Source of the DNA: Linanthus parryae
Taxonomy: Eukaryota; Streptophyta; Magnoliopsida; Ericales; Polemoniaceae
Length of the DNA: 64,000 nt
Reading direction: 5' to 3'
Assembly: GCA_023055425.1 (NCBI GenBank)
Contig: JALGPY010000003.1
Span: 25,681,001-25,745,000 of the forward strand
A program made the position numbers and the translations under genes. This document shows positions 24,060 to 33,329 of the stretch, in pieces (position 1 is the stretch's first letter; each line of letters begins with the position of its first letter). The notes beneath the pieces are model-generated. The model ran no database searches and was not told where the DNA came from. It saw nothing but the letters and a program-made list of their open reading frames with translations.

Positions 24060-25381
24060 GGAATGTACCATTCACCACGTTGGCCGATGCCTCAGCCTGA
24101 GCTTGGTTTATCACATATATCTGGCCTGCGTTCCTCTGATCATTGCCTCCTTGATTGTTGTTTCCTCCATTTGCATTTGCACCCCTATTCTGGCCTGCAT
24201 TCTGATTTCCATTTCCCATTGTTGGCATTGTTGTTGTGGTTTCCCTGAGGCCTTCCGGCTCCATTGTTGTTGAAGTTCCCACGATAGTTTTTCCCGTTCT
24301 GGTTGTTGGGACGGTATTGGTTACCATTCTGGTTGTTGTTTGGGAAGTTGTTCTGGTTAGGCCTCTGGTAATTTCCTCCTCCATTTCGGGCGTTCTGACC
24401 ATTGGTTCCTCCGCGCTGGCATTCAAAGGATCGATGGCCTCGCGCTCCACGAGTGTTGCAGGTTACAAGTCTCCCATTACAATAAGTCCTAGGGTGGTCT
24501 CGGTTGCACCTCTTGCAGTGATAGTAGCGCTCTGGTTCCCTATTCTGGTTGTTCTGGTTCCCAAAGTTTCCCCTGTTCTGATGTTGGTTACCCCCATTTT
24601 TTGGCATGAACCTCTTATCGTTCCCCTAGTTCTGGTTCCTAGACGGGTTGTTCGGGACATCTCCTTGGGTTTCAGCCTTCCTCTTCTTATGCTGGTTTTC
24701 CTGCAGCTCCTGAACTCTCCACATATTGGTTGCCTTACCATACGCCTCATGGATTGTGGTGAAGGTCATGGCAACTAGGGTTTTCTGGATGCCATAGTTA
24801 AGGCCAAAATTGAATCGAGAGATCTTCCTAGCTTCAGTGGGGACTATATCCTAGGCAAAGCGGGCTAACTCCATGAAATTACTGTAGTACTCAGTCACTG
24901 ACCCATTGTTCTGCTTCAAGTCTATAAACTCATCATACTTATTGGACTTGACATGTTCAGGGTAAAAGCGGTCTCTTAAGGCTTCCTTAAGGGCATTCCA
25001 GTCAAAGTTATCTTGAGCTAAGAAGGCACCCTTACAAGCTGTCCACCAATTATTTGCTTCTCCCTTGAAGTAGTAAACCGCCCCTGTCACCCTTAGGTTT
25101 GGTGGACAACCTACAATGTCTAGAATTTTCTCAAAGTCTCGAATCCAGTATTCTAAGAGATTTGGGTCTTCCTTTCCATAAAAGAAGTCGAGTTTCATGT
25201 GGGAGATTTTCTAAGCCCAATCGGGTTCACGGATGTGGTTGTTGGCCCCATTTTGGATCATTTGACCCATGGTTATGACCAATTGTTCAAGTTGTGCGGC
25301 TCTAGCGGCAGCAGCTGCTTCGGAGTCCATTCTAGCTTGATGTTTTCTTCTTGCGTAGTATTGATAGGGTCTACTGGACAT
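24060..25381 (-). pseudogene. gypsy-2 gag with three in-frame amber stops
   Basis: The start is the ATG at 25,381 (MSSRPYQYYARRKHQ). The frame is continuous except for TAG codons at about 25,212, 24,851 and 24,634, each in a place where CAG (Gln) is plausible. The gag core (LDFFYGKEDPNLLEYWIRDF) is followed by an Asn/Gly/Gln-rich region. One zinc finger (CKRCNRDHPRTYC) remains; a second has Arg in place of Cys (CNTRGARGHRSFEC). Frameshifts near 24,200 and 24,050 separate it from the protease. Confidence 0.82.
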
Positions 25382-25998
25382 AAACATACACTATTGTCTA
25401 TAATCGCTTATTTTTTTTCACAATATAATGCAATGGAATGATACAACAAACAGAAAGACAGTTGCATGAAAGGGAGATACATTAAAATCAATTAAGTCGA
25501 GACATTCAATTCAATAATTGTCAGGGCCAACACGATATCTTAAATGAAACAAAGAATATCTCAATCCAAATAAACCATTAGGAGTAGGTGGGTGGGATTC
25601 CACTAACTATTAACTAACTCTCCAGTCTATCATAAGTTCTCATCTCGCGTCGTCCTAATTAAACCAGACGTCATATAATGCAAATACAATAAAACTACAG
25701 GCCTAGATATCCTTTTCGTCTCTTACAGGGTTTAATGTAATTGTAAGGCAAATAAGAACTCAACACACAGGCAAAAAACACATAAATTGAACAATCTCGG
25801 GCTTTCAAAGCAACATCTAAATTTAAAAAGTAGGTATCTACCAACTACCCAAAACCCGCGACTTGATTCAATTTTATTTCCAATTTTATTCTTACCCTAA
25901 CCAATTTTAATTTCCAAAAAACGTTATCTAATTATTTCCTAACTCCTTTCAATCTCAAAATATTGTTATCCATTAACTTGTTTTGGTTTAGAACCTGG
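25382..25998 (-). other. Leader of gypsy-2
   Basis: AT-rich noncoding sequence between the PBS and gag; nothing else recognised. Confidence 0.6.
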
Positions 25999-26010
25999 GC
26001 TCTGATACCA
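25999..26010 (-). promoter_or_regulatory. Primer-binding site, gypsy-2
   Basis: TGGTATCAGAGC on the minus strand, two bases from the LTR end GGGGTGTTACA; initiator tRNA-Met type. Confidence 0.9.
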
Positions 26011-26012
26011 CG

Positions 26013-27200
26013 TGTAACACCCCTGAATTTCCCCAAAATGAAAGTCAGTTGTGCTACTCCGCAACCAAGGAAACTCTTGGCCGCAAGGAGGATAATAACC
26101 GTTGATCGAAACCAAAACAAGTCTTTATTGAATCACAAAAGAAATTACATCGTTCAAAATGCCAAAAGGCAAAATAGTTCATGTAGTTAAACCCAACTAC
26201 GTTATCTAGGTAACCATAAACTAGCTTATTGAATTAGTCTAAGATTAGAAGCGTGCGCGTCCCAATCCCATCCAGATCTAACCTGTGGTGGTTTTCGAAA
26301 AACAAAACAACAGAACCACATTTTCAAAGTCAATGAAAACTGAGTAAGCAGGAACCTCAATATGTAAATAGAGTGAGGGCACAGTTTAGCAAAACAAGTT
26401 GTTTTTAGAGGAAGAGATTAAGTTCCCATTCATTAACAAAATCATCTCCAGGAAAACATTTCCCATTATTAATAATGAAGGTTCTCAATATTCCAAAAAT
26501 CAGATATTCCCAATGTATCGGAGAGGCCAAAGTAACCAATCGATCCATATATCAAAAGGGCAATCCAGGGGGTCTATCAAACCCGCCTTGACCAAACCTC
26601 AGCCAACTAGACCTTAAGTACTAGATGCCTGAGGGTGAGTACTAGATGCCAATGGGACGTAGGGCGAAAATAAGCCATCATGGGCAATAAAGTATACAAG
26701 GAACCATCAATGGTTCATAACCAAAATAATCATCCGCGATACACTGTTCTTTCACTTTACATGATAAATCGATTAGGTTCATTATGTAATTTGGATATTT
26801 CCAAGAGTTAGTAATAAAAGAGAATGTTCATCTCATTTGCAAAGTCATTGAGAGTGTAACATGTAAAACAGTTAAAACATTGAATATTCAGGAAACACAT
26901 TTTGAGGCATGAAAGATTGAGCATTCAAGCTTACCTCCTAATCACGAAATTCCAAGAAACAAGCAGGTAAGGAAATCAGCTCAGTAGTCGTAGTAACCCT
27001 GATCTACGAACTCGCGATCTACAAGTATATAAGAAGCCTAATTAATACAAATATCAAATCACCCAACTATGCAAGTCCTACGTGATATGCAAGTCACGAT
27101 GACATACATGTCCCTATACTAATGCACAGTCTCCAAACAGCTCCGAAGTGATGCCAAAGTATACTAGATATAGAAATTACTTTGATGTGGTTATAAGATT
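26013..27200 (-). repeat. 5' LTR of gypsy-2, outer limit uncertain
   Basis: The inner end is TGTAACACCCC on the plus strand, the mirror of the gypsy-1 LTR end. The layout resembles gypsy-1: a CACCACAGGTT-type block near the end and a GTAGATCGCGAGTTCG-type block about 1 kb further out. Beyond about 27,180 the sequence becomes AT-rich without recognisable LTR features, so truncation there is possible. Confidence 0.55.
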
Positions 27201-27554
27201 TCGAAAAATTTAATATTAGTAATTAATAATTACGATTATGTGTTTTCTAAAAGCATGTTTATTTTTTTTTTATAACTAAAAGAAAATAATTGTATCTCAT
27301 ATTAATAAAAGTTATAGATATTCAATAGTAATAAGAAACTGTTCTATCTTTACTTAAAATTTGATCTAAAGAAATTTATTTCAATACAGACGTAAGAGTT
27401 CTAAACAAATATTGCCTAAGGAAATATTTCCACTTGTTTGTTTTCCTTAATTCCACACCATGCTACACAATCACAGTCACCTACCAACATGCTATCATGT
27501 ACTGTAACCAACTTTACACATAGGGGCATTTTGTGACTAACTTATTGTATTATT
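27201..27554. other. AT-rich sequence, nothing identified
   Basis: No open frame, RNA or repeat structure could be supported. It may be the outer LTR part of gypsy-2. Confidence 0.4.
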
Positions 27555-27815
27555 TGTGTGTAGGTCATAGTTATTAATTCCGTTCCGTTTCGGACCGGAA
27601 ATGCCCGTTTTACGTGCAAAACGGAACGGAATCCACTCAGATCCGTGCCGGTAGAAATTCCGGTCTGTTCCGCTGTGATCCGCCCGTTTCGGCATGTTTC
27701 CAAACTGTTCCGTTCCGGAAGATGTATTAATTTTAAAAAGTAATGACCAGTGGTGGAAATCGAACCCAAAACCTGGACATCAATCAGACATTGGCTTTCC
27801 ACTGCACCAGTGCCT
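27555..27815 (-). mobile_element. tRNA-derived SINE-like element (candidate)
   Basis: On the minus strand, TGGTGCAGTGG (27,799-27,809) matches a pol III A box and GGTTCGATTTCC (27,755-27,766) matches a B box, about 32 bases apart, as in tRNA-derived SINE heads. The body after the B box contains repeated CGGAACGGAA motifs and a near-palindrome (cgttttacgtgcaaaacg). No clear tail or target duplication was found. Confidence 0.42.
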
Positions 27816-27839
27816 GCTATTGGTATTGCTTCACATTTC

Positions 27840-28162
27840 TATAAATATACATTATCTAACTATATTTATAATATTGTTTTTTTATTTAACACAACTACTT
27901 ATAACGACATAATCAATTAATGTGTCAAACGTATAAGGTTTAGTGATTTGAATACCTACCATATTAAGTACATTTGATTTATTCTCTTATTGTTCTATTT
28001 TGCTTACCATAGTTCATTTTAAATACATATTAAACCTAGTAGCTATTTATTTTCATAACATATGTGATGTTATAATAAGTTATTTGAGTAATAAATTAGT
28101 CACAACTAGACTTTATGTTCTAACTGAATTAAATTTATAAGATATTTTCATTAAAATACATA
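27840..28162. other. AT-rich intergenic DNA
   Basis: No coding or repeat signal is seen, except that the last eight bases (28,155-28,162, AATACATA) are the left target duplication of the next element. Confidence 0.5.
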
Positions 28163-29403
28163 GGGTAGTGATTCTTACACTAGTTAATTTGATGGTTACA
28201 CCAGATAATCGTTGTCAAGACTTTATTGCCCCTATGAACTAAAAAGTAATCTTTCAAAATAATGAGTAGAAATAGTATGAACTTAATTGATGGTAATCAC
28301 TTATTTGTGCATGTTGCATGTCCATAAATTTTCGCTAATCATATCAATAATTTTTACTCCATTTTGAGAGGTTCCCATATATACTCCTAATTGTGTTTGT
28401 CCACTTTCTGACTTGTAATGCAACGATCTTGAAGATCAAATACAATGTTCTATTGCTCCACACTTGCACGGCGGATGTGTGTGACTGACTTATCCAAAAG
28501 AAAAGCAAATAAAAATGACATGAAACTTAATGTTGTTTCATCCAAAATTAAATAAAAATGTTTTAGGTGGTTACAATTTTTCCTCCACGGAAAAAGCTTT
28601 GACCTACAAAAATATGTTTAGATTATGGCATGCCTAAAAATTTTGCATTAGTGTTTTTCACTTGTACTCCAACACTGTTAGCTAAAAATTAGGCATCTTG
28701 AATTCCCAAATAATATTGTGGGCGGTTGTAGTGTTTTCGTACGTAAAATCATTAATTTTATTTTAGTTTTGAGATAATATAGGAAGAAGTTATATTTCAC
28801 AAGGACACTTGTTAAGTTTTGTTTATTTTGTGGAGAGATGGAGAGTAGATTTACTTCGCCAAACATAGTGAAGATGTTGCCGATTTTAATGTTTGCCTAT
28901 TTAAATGCCTAATCCGTTGGAGCCTAAAATTTCTCTAACTTATCTAAATTTTGCCTAAAATATCGATTTACCTAATGCCGTTTGAGATGCTCTTATGGCC
29001 CTCATTTTAGGTTTACTTCTAAAAGGTCATTAAGTCTTGGTTATTTTTCTTAAAAAAAAAAGTCTTGGTTATTTAAGTGATAGCGTTCAAGTTCATAAGG
29101 AACCAAATTTTTTCTATGCTTATAAATTGATATGGAAGGTGAGTCAAAGTAATAGTAGGTCGACATTTTTTTTTTTGTCCGATGGAATTTTAGTTTAGAT
29201 AAACATAGCACTATATATTTAGATAAACATAGCTTTATATATGAAATAATTGATTGGAAGCCATGAAAACATAAACTTACCAAAATAGGAATGGTAAATT
29301 AAATTAAGAAAATGATTAGAATTATCAGTCATGAGGGTAATAAAGTCATGACAACAATAATCTGATGTAACCATCAAATTAACTTGTGTAAGAATCATTA
29401 CTC
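28163..29403. mobile_element. Non-autonomous TIR DNA transposon, 1241 bp (MULE- or hAT-like)
   Basis: The ends are imperfect inverted repeats of about 73 bp: GGGTAGTGATTCTTACAC on the left, and GAGTAATGATTCTTACAC read inward from the right, continuing through GTTAATTTGATGGTTACA. Both sides are flanked by AATACATA (28,155-28,162 and 29,404-29,411), an 8-bp target duplication. The long TIR favours a Mutator-like element and the 8-bp duplication would also suit hAT. No transposase is encoded; the interior is AT-rich. Confidence 0.78.
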
Positions 29404-29411
29404 AATACATA

Positions 29412-29817
29412 TTATGTGTATTGTATTGTATTATATTGTATACAATACAATATAATACAAGCAAAGCGGCGACGGCGAACCGGTCGGTGAACTGAGCCTC
29501 CGATCCGAGTCTCGATTGACCCGACTGTTCTGCTTGACTGGACGGTGAGAGGGCGATTTGCCCAGGTGGTGGCGATTTGGTGGTCGGAAGGTGACGGAGA
29601 GCAGCGGTGGTGGTGATGGTGTTGCTTCGAGGGGAAGACGAGAGAGCTTGTGCTTGTTTTGCAGGTGAAGAAATCGAGAGGGAAGCTGAAGTGGGTTTAT
29701 ACCCGTTCGAAATCGAGGAGGACTTGGGTTGAATTGAGGGAGAAACGGACGTTCTGGTGAGTTTGTTACCGCACGGGAAGGGGTAGTGGAGTTGCTGGGT
29801 TTTGTTGCGCAGGAGAG
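29412..29817. other. GC-richer stretch with a palindrome; origin unknown
   Basis: It begins with an AT palindrome of about 40 bp (TTGTATTGTATTATATTG and its complement, 29,417-29,460). A GC-rich segment follows, whose minus-strand open frame is Ser/Pro-rich and has no recognised domain. It may be a captured gene or UTR fragment. Confidence 0.3.
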
Positions 29818-29820
29818 TTA

Positions 29821-30203
29821 GGGCTAGCTTGGGAATGCTGTGGCGGTGGTAGAAAGCTGCTGTGTGAAAACACTGCAGAAAGCTGCTGTGAATTTTTATA
29901 AAATGTTGTTTGGTAAATATTACGTAGAAGCTGCTGTAAAATGACAAAAATGTATGACACGTGTCATTTTCGGAAAGATAACTATTGTTATTTAAAAAAA
30001 TTGTAAGGTCAAAATTGGTTGTAGATAAATTAATCAAAAGCACTTTCTGGAAAAGCATCTCCCCCCTTGCTTCCTAAAAACTGTTGTGGGACAGCAGAAA
30101 CTATCCGCAAAAGCAGAAATTTTATTTTTACCAAACACACTAAAACTGCTTCTGCTGTTGAAAAGCAGCTGTGCTCGCAGCAGAAGCATTCCCAAACTCA
30201 CCC
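29821..30203. mobile_element. PIF/Harbinger-type (Tourist-like) MITE, 383 bp
   Basis: The left end GGGCTAGCTTGGGAATGC and the right end GCATTCCCAAACTCACCC are imperfect inverted repeats, flanked by TTA on both sides (29,818-29,820 and 30,204-30,206). The TTA duplication and GGG-start are typical of PIF/Harbinger MITEs. The interior is AT-rich with repeated AGCTGCTGT and its complement, and a CACGTG palindrome. No coding capacity. Confidence 0.72.
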
Positions 30204-30206
30204 TTA

Positions 30207-30539
30207 GAGGTAGGGGATGAGGTGAGCAAGTATCATGTGTGGCAGGAGTATGGGTGAGGAGGGGAGAAAGGATAAGATGCGGCTGAAGTAATAGTAAGTT
30301 GGGTGCAATTATTAGAAAAGTTAGTGTGCATGCGGCACACAAGGAAAAGTGACAAGTTACATAAAATAATACATATACACGTATAATTTTCATTTTCTTG
30401 TGAAAACACAAATATTTATAGCTTCTAAAAAATGAAATAATAAAAGCACCACCAATTTATAAATTTACTAAATGTCCACATAATTTCGCGAGTATTTCAC
30501 TAGTAGTCACACTATTAGGCATGCAAACATTCTTATAAT
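30207..30539. other. Intergenic DNA, nothing identified
   Basis: AT-rich, with no supported gene, RNA or repeat. Confidence 0.5.
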
Positions 30540-30667
30540 TGTTCCTCTTGTGAATAAAGAGTGTTTTTCCGCCGCGGAGGTAGTTAGCAAATATTTTGCT
30601 AGCGAACCACGTAAAATTCTGTGTTCTACTTATTCATTCATTGTTCGTGAGGTGGTTTGTCATAACA
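30540..30667 (+). repeat. Copia LTR 3'-end relic
   Basis: It contains GCGAACCACGTAAAATTCTGTG and ends GTCATAACA, closely paralleling the end of the copia D LTR (CCGAACCACGTAAATCTGTG ... TCACAACA). It directly abuts the truncated LRR pseudogene, and no further part of the element was recognised upstream. Confidence 0.4.
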
Positions 30668-31604
30668 ACACATTGAATTCATAGACAACCCCAATTTATT
30701 TGTCCAAAAAGAAGATGTTCCTGAGTTGAGCGGATTGAGATATATAAGTCTCAGGGGAATTTCTATGATCCAAGAGCTTCCTGAATTCATCACAAAGAAC
30801 GAGAGTCTACAGTTTTTGGATATCCAAGCATGTTACAATCTGGAGGTGATTCTCCCACATCGCCAACTTGAGACATACTTTGAGGCACCTGGACATGTCG
30901 GAGTGTTACTTCCTAGAGCACATGCCCAAGGCCCTCGCAACACTATATAATTTCGAAGTCCTGAAGGGATTCTTTGTTGGAAAAGTTCTGGATGAAAGAA
31001 CATGTACTCTAGAGGATTTGTTACCCCTTCGAAGGCTGGTGAAACAGAATATCTACACTCGCGCGAAAGATTTCCCCAACACAAGTGATTAACAGCTTTA
31101 CAAAATTTTGAAAGCCTCCTGAGCCTGGGCATCTCTTGGGGAGGATGCATGTGGAGCCCAGAAGATGAATTTCGTAGATTAGATACATCGGAGGGTGCTC
31201 GCGCGAAATATTCGTCCAATCTAGAGAAACTTGATCTCCAATGTGTGCCCGAAACTGTAAGTTTTATTGGTTGGTTGAATCCTACCAATTTCAAGAAATT
31301 AAGGAGGCTATACATGAGCGGTGGCAGATTCAAAGATTTAGGCCAATGGTTGTTATATTGACGCAACGAATCTGACGAACGCCATACCAGTTGTTGGAAT
31401 GTTGAAATATTGCGTTTAAAGCACTTGCCTAAGTTGAAATTTTTGCAGTGGAGGAATATATTGCTGCGTTTGTTTCCCAAAGTGATTTGTGTAGAGTGTT
31501 TTTATTGTCCCTACATGTTTGGGTTCCTTGCAGATGTCGACAGCGAGTGGACAAATGATGAGGAGCTGTCGATCTACTTGAAGAAGAACTTGAATCGGGT
31601 TTGA
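30664..31604 (+). pseudogene. 5'-truncated NLR-like LRR gene fragment (unit 1)
   Basis: This fragment is homologous to the C-terminal half of the intact gene at 48,838-50,715. It starts at the block matching TQHIEF and proceeds through LRYISLRGISMIQELPEFIT, LQFLDIQACYNLEVI and LEVLKGFFVGK to the shared C-terminus EELSIYLKKNLNRV. Coiled coil and winged-helix parts are missing; an LTR relic sits at the break. Inside it, a two-base loss near 30,857, a stop in the block at about 31,090, and another stop at about 31,360 break the frame. It keeps the normal 3' neighbour, a convergent RING-H2 gene, so it is a decayed copy of the same two-gene unit. Confidence 0.85.
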
Positions 31605-32400
31605 TAATTGGGCTGCATTGGCTCTACACAGTTGGGACGACAGTAAACCGTCAGGCAGACCACACACTCTAGCTGCTTCAGTACTGTTCATGTTTTGTTA
31701 AGTACCTTAACATTTTTATCCGCTTTTTGGTGTGTTTTCTTTGCCGTTTAAGTGTGTTATTTGTTTTCATGCGTGTTTATGCACTATTATGGAATTTTGA
31801 TAATTTATGAAACAGACTGTTAGCACTTTTATTCGTTCTCTGCACTGTTGTATCCCTGGGGTAATGACCTGTTAGAACCGGTCATCTTCCCATTGATTTT
31901 TGTGCTTTTTTGTCTTCTAGTGGTGGGGCCTACTACTTTTTGAATTGCACTTATAATCCCCGGACGCACCATTTACACACCGTATTTTATGCATCTGGTT
32001 TAATTTTTCATCTTTCAACACATTTTTTACGTTTTTTTTTTGGGTGTGTGTGCCTCTCTACCCGTTAAAGTAGGGTAAGAGCGCGACACAGTTCATAATG
32101 GAAATTTCTAAAAGTTTATGAGGTAGATTAATCTGCTCGTTCTGGTTAGTGTATGCAGTTGATTTCAACGATTAAAGAATTGAGTAACTACCCAAGATAT
32201 TTAACTATGATGAATAAAGGATCAACTATGTTTAGAGTAGCGAAATAACCCACTAACTCGGTTTCATTCCCCAATTTAACCAAGAAAACTAACAGTGAAT
32301 TGGACAATACATTAACCACAAACAGTGAATACAGTAGGAAAACCCAAACACTGTTGTTAAAGACAGTATACTAAACCTCAGAATCTAAACATATCAGAAT
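31605..32400. other. 3' intergenic region between LRR fragment and RING gene, unit 1
   Basis: Noncoding. The part from about 32,095 (AATGGAAATTTCTAAAAGTT) onward recurs at 51,140, 57,766 and 62,139 in the same position of other units. It probably contains the 3' UTRs of both convergent genes. Confidence 0.6.
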
Positions 32401-32928
32401 CTAAATCTCTCGACGACACAATGGGCATGTGTCACTCTTCCTCAACCACGGGACAACGCAGTGTTCGTGAAACGAGTGCGCGCAAGCCGTACTGATAACT
32501 TCAGAATCCACGCTGAATTTCTCCAGACATATTGAACACTGGTCAACCGAACCCAACCCATCAAACATAGTCCTCTCTAAGTTATTAACATTGGCCTTGA
32601 ACTCGGTGAAAGCAACCAACACGGTAGGCACAATCAGATGAACCTCTGGGAGTTCCGTAATTCGCGTCATAGGCAGCGACTTAGCACAAGATATTACTGC
32701 AGGAATCACCCGTTCTTGATCATCCAAGCTCATATCAATACAATCAGTGAAGAAATTCGATAACAAACCCTCGTTTTCTCCAGGGATGAGATGTGAGTGA
32801 CTTATGAGGGTGGACATCATATGACTATCGGAAGGCTTCGAGAGACCAATGTATTGGACCACTACTTGATCAATAAAACAAGGGCTTACTCTGAAGTCTG
32901 ATTGCGATGCCACTACACGGAACGGCAT
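32401..32928 (-). CDS. RING-H2 finger protein, probable E3 ubiquitin ligase (unit 1)
   Basis: This is an intact single-exon frame of 175 codons. The C-terminal RING-H2 domain (about residues 131-173) has the full C-x2-C, C-x-H-x2-H-x2-C, C-x2-C ligand set in CSICLEKF, ACAHSFHEHC and CPLCRR, with the W of VVPWL typical of E2-binding RINGs. The N-terminal 125 residues contain ERVIPAVISCAKSLP and match no family I know; a substrate-binding role is only inferred. There is no signal peptide or membrane segment. It lies tail to tail with an LRR gene fragment, and four other copies of the gene exist in the window. The copy at 51,509-52,036 is very similar. RING-H2 proteins of this kind transfer ubiquitin from an E2 to a target. 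The start is the first ATG, conserved in the copies (MPFRVVASQSD). Confidence 0.85.
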   Translation of the reverse strand: MPFRVVASQSDFRVSPCFIDQVVVQYIGLSKPSDSHMMSTLISHSHLIPGENEGLLSNFFTDCIDMSLDDQERVIPAVISCAKSLPMTRITELPEVHLIVPTVLVAFTEFKANVNNLERTMFDGLGSVDQCSICLEKFSVDSEVISTACAHSFHEHCVVPWLRKSDTCPLCRREI

Positions 32929-33026
32929 GTTTTGAGAGAGGATAATCAGAGAAACACCTGAAGCTAGGGTTTGAAAGATGAAGCAAACCGTAGAATGGAA
33001 TTGCGTTTAGCTTGTTTGTGTTTATA

Positions 33027-33035
33027 CTTTATAGG
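33027..33035 (-). promoter_or_regulatory. TATA box of RING gene, unit 1
   Basis: CCTATAAAG on the minus strand, about 100 bases before the start codon. The position and context are conserved in the other RING copies. Confidence 0.5.
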
Positions 33036-33039
33036 CATG

Positions 33040-33329
33040 TGGAGAGAGAGAAGATCTGTTTTACTTGTTGACAAAGCACTTCGTGATCGGTCAAACTTCA
33101 GTTGCCATTCCAATTAGGAAACATTCCAAATATTTTTCTTTGTGTATTTTTTTCGTCAAATCCAATTCTTTTGTTACGGTTTCCTTCTTCACACACTTAT
33201 TATTGGACCGACAGGCCCAAAAAATTAGTCATCATCACATTTATGAGCTGAAGGGCCTGAGCCTTGTTTGAGGGAGGGGGCACTTATTATTGTACCGACG
33301 GGACAAAAAATTGCCACTCTTTTCTTTTC
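33040..33329. other. RING 5' flank, unit 1
   Basis: Noncoding; repeated upstream of RING genes of other units with substitutions (for example TTGACAAAGCACTTC and TAGTCATCATCACATTTATGAG). Confidence 0.6.

Larger units (their letters stand above)
21798..27200 (-). mobile_element. Ty3/gypsy chromovirus-type element gypsy-2, interrupted and mutated
   Basis: This minus-strand gypsy element contains the 5' LTR (inner end 26,013), PBS, gag, protease, RT, RNase H and the integrase zinc domain, and is cut at 21,798 by copia C. The protein is close to gypsy-1 (compare [20 protein letters not shown] with the same block in gypsy-1). Many stops and frameshifts make it non-functional. The outer LTR edge was not found, so the right limit is approximate. 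Confidence 0.82.

Noticed and set aside
24236..24778. 180-codon plus-strand frame rich in Val/Ser/Leu
   Set aside because: It is the antisense of the gypsy-2 gag Asn/Gly-rich region and reflects that composition.
26399..26617. Small plus-strand frame in the gypsy-2 LTR
   Set aside because: Lies within the LTR; no domain or codon signal.
27755..27809. Functional tRNA gene
   Set aside because: A and B boxes are present, but no acceptor stem pairing or anticodon arm could be built; SINE-like origin is preferred.
29402..30058. 218-codon minus-strand frame
   Set aside because: It runs through a MITE and an AT palindrome, is Ser/Pro-rich, and has no domain; not a believable gene.
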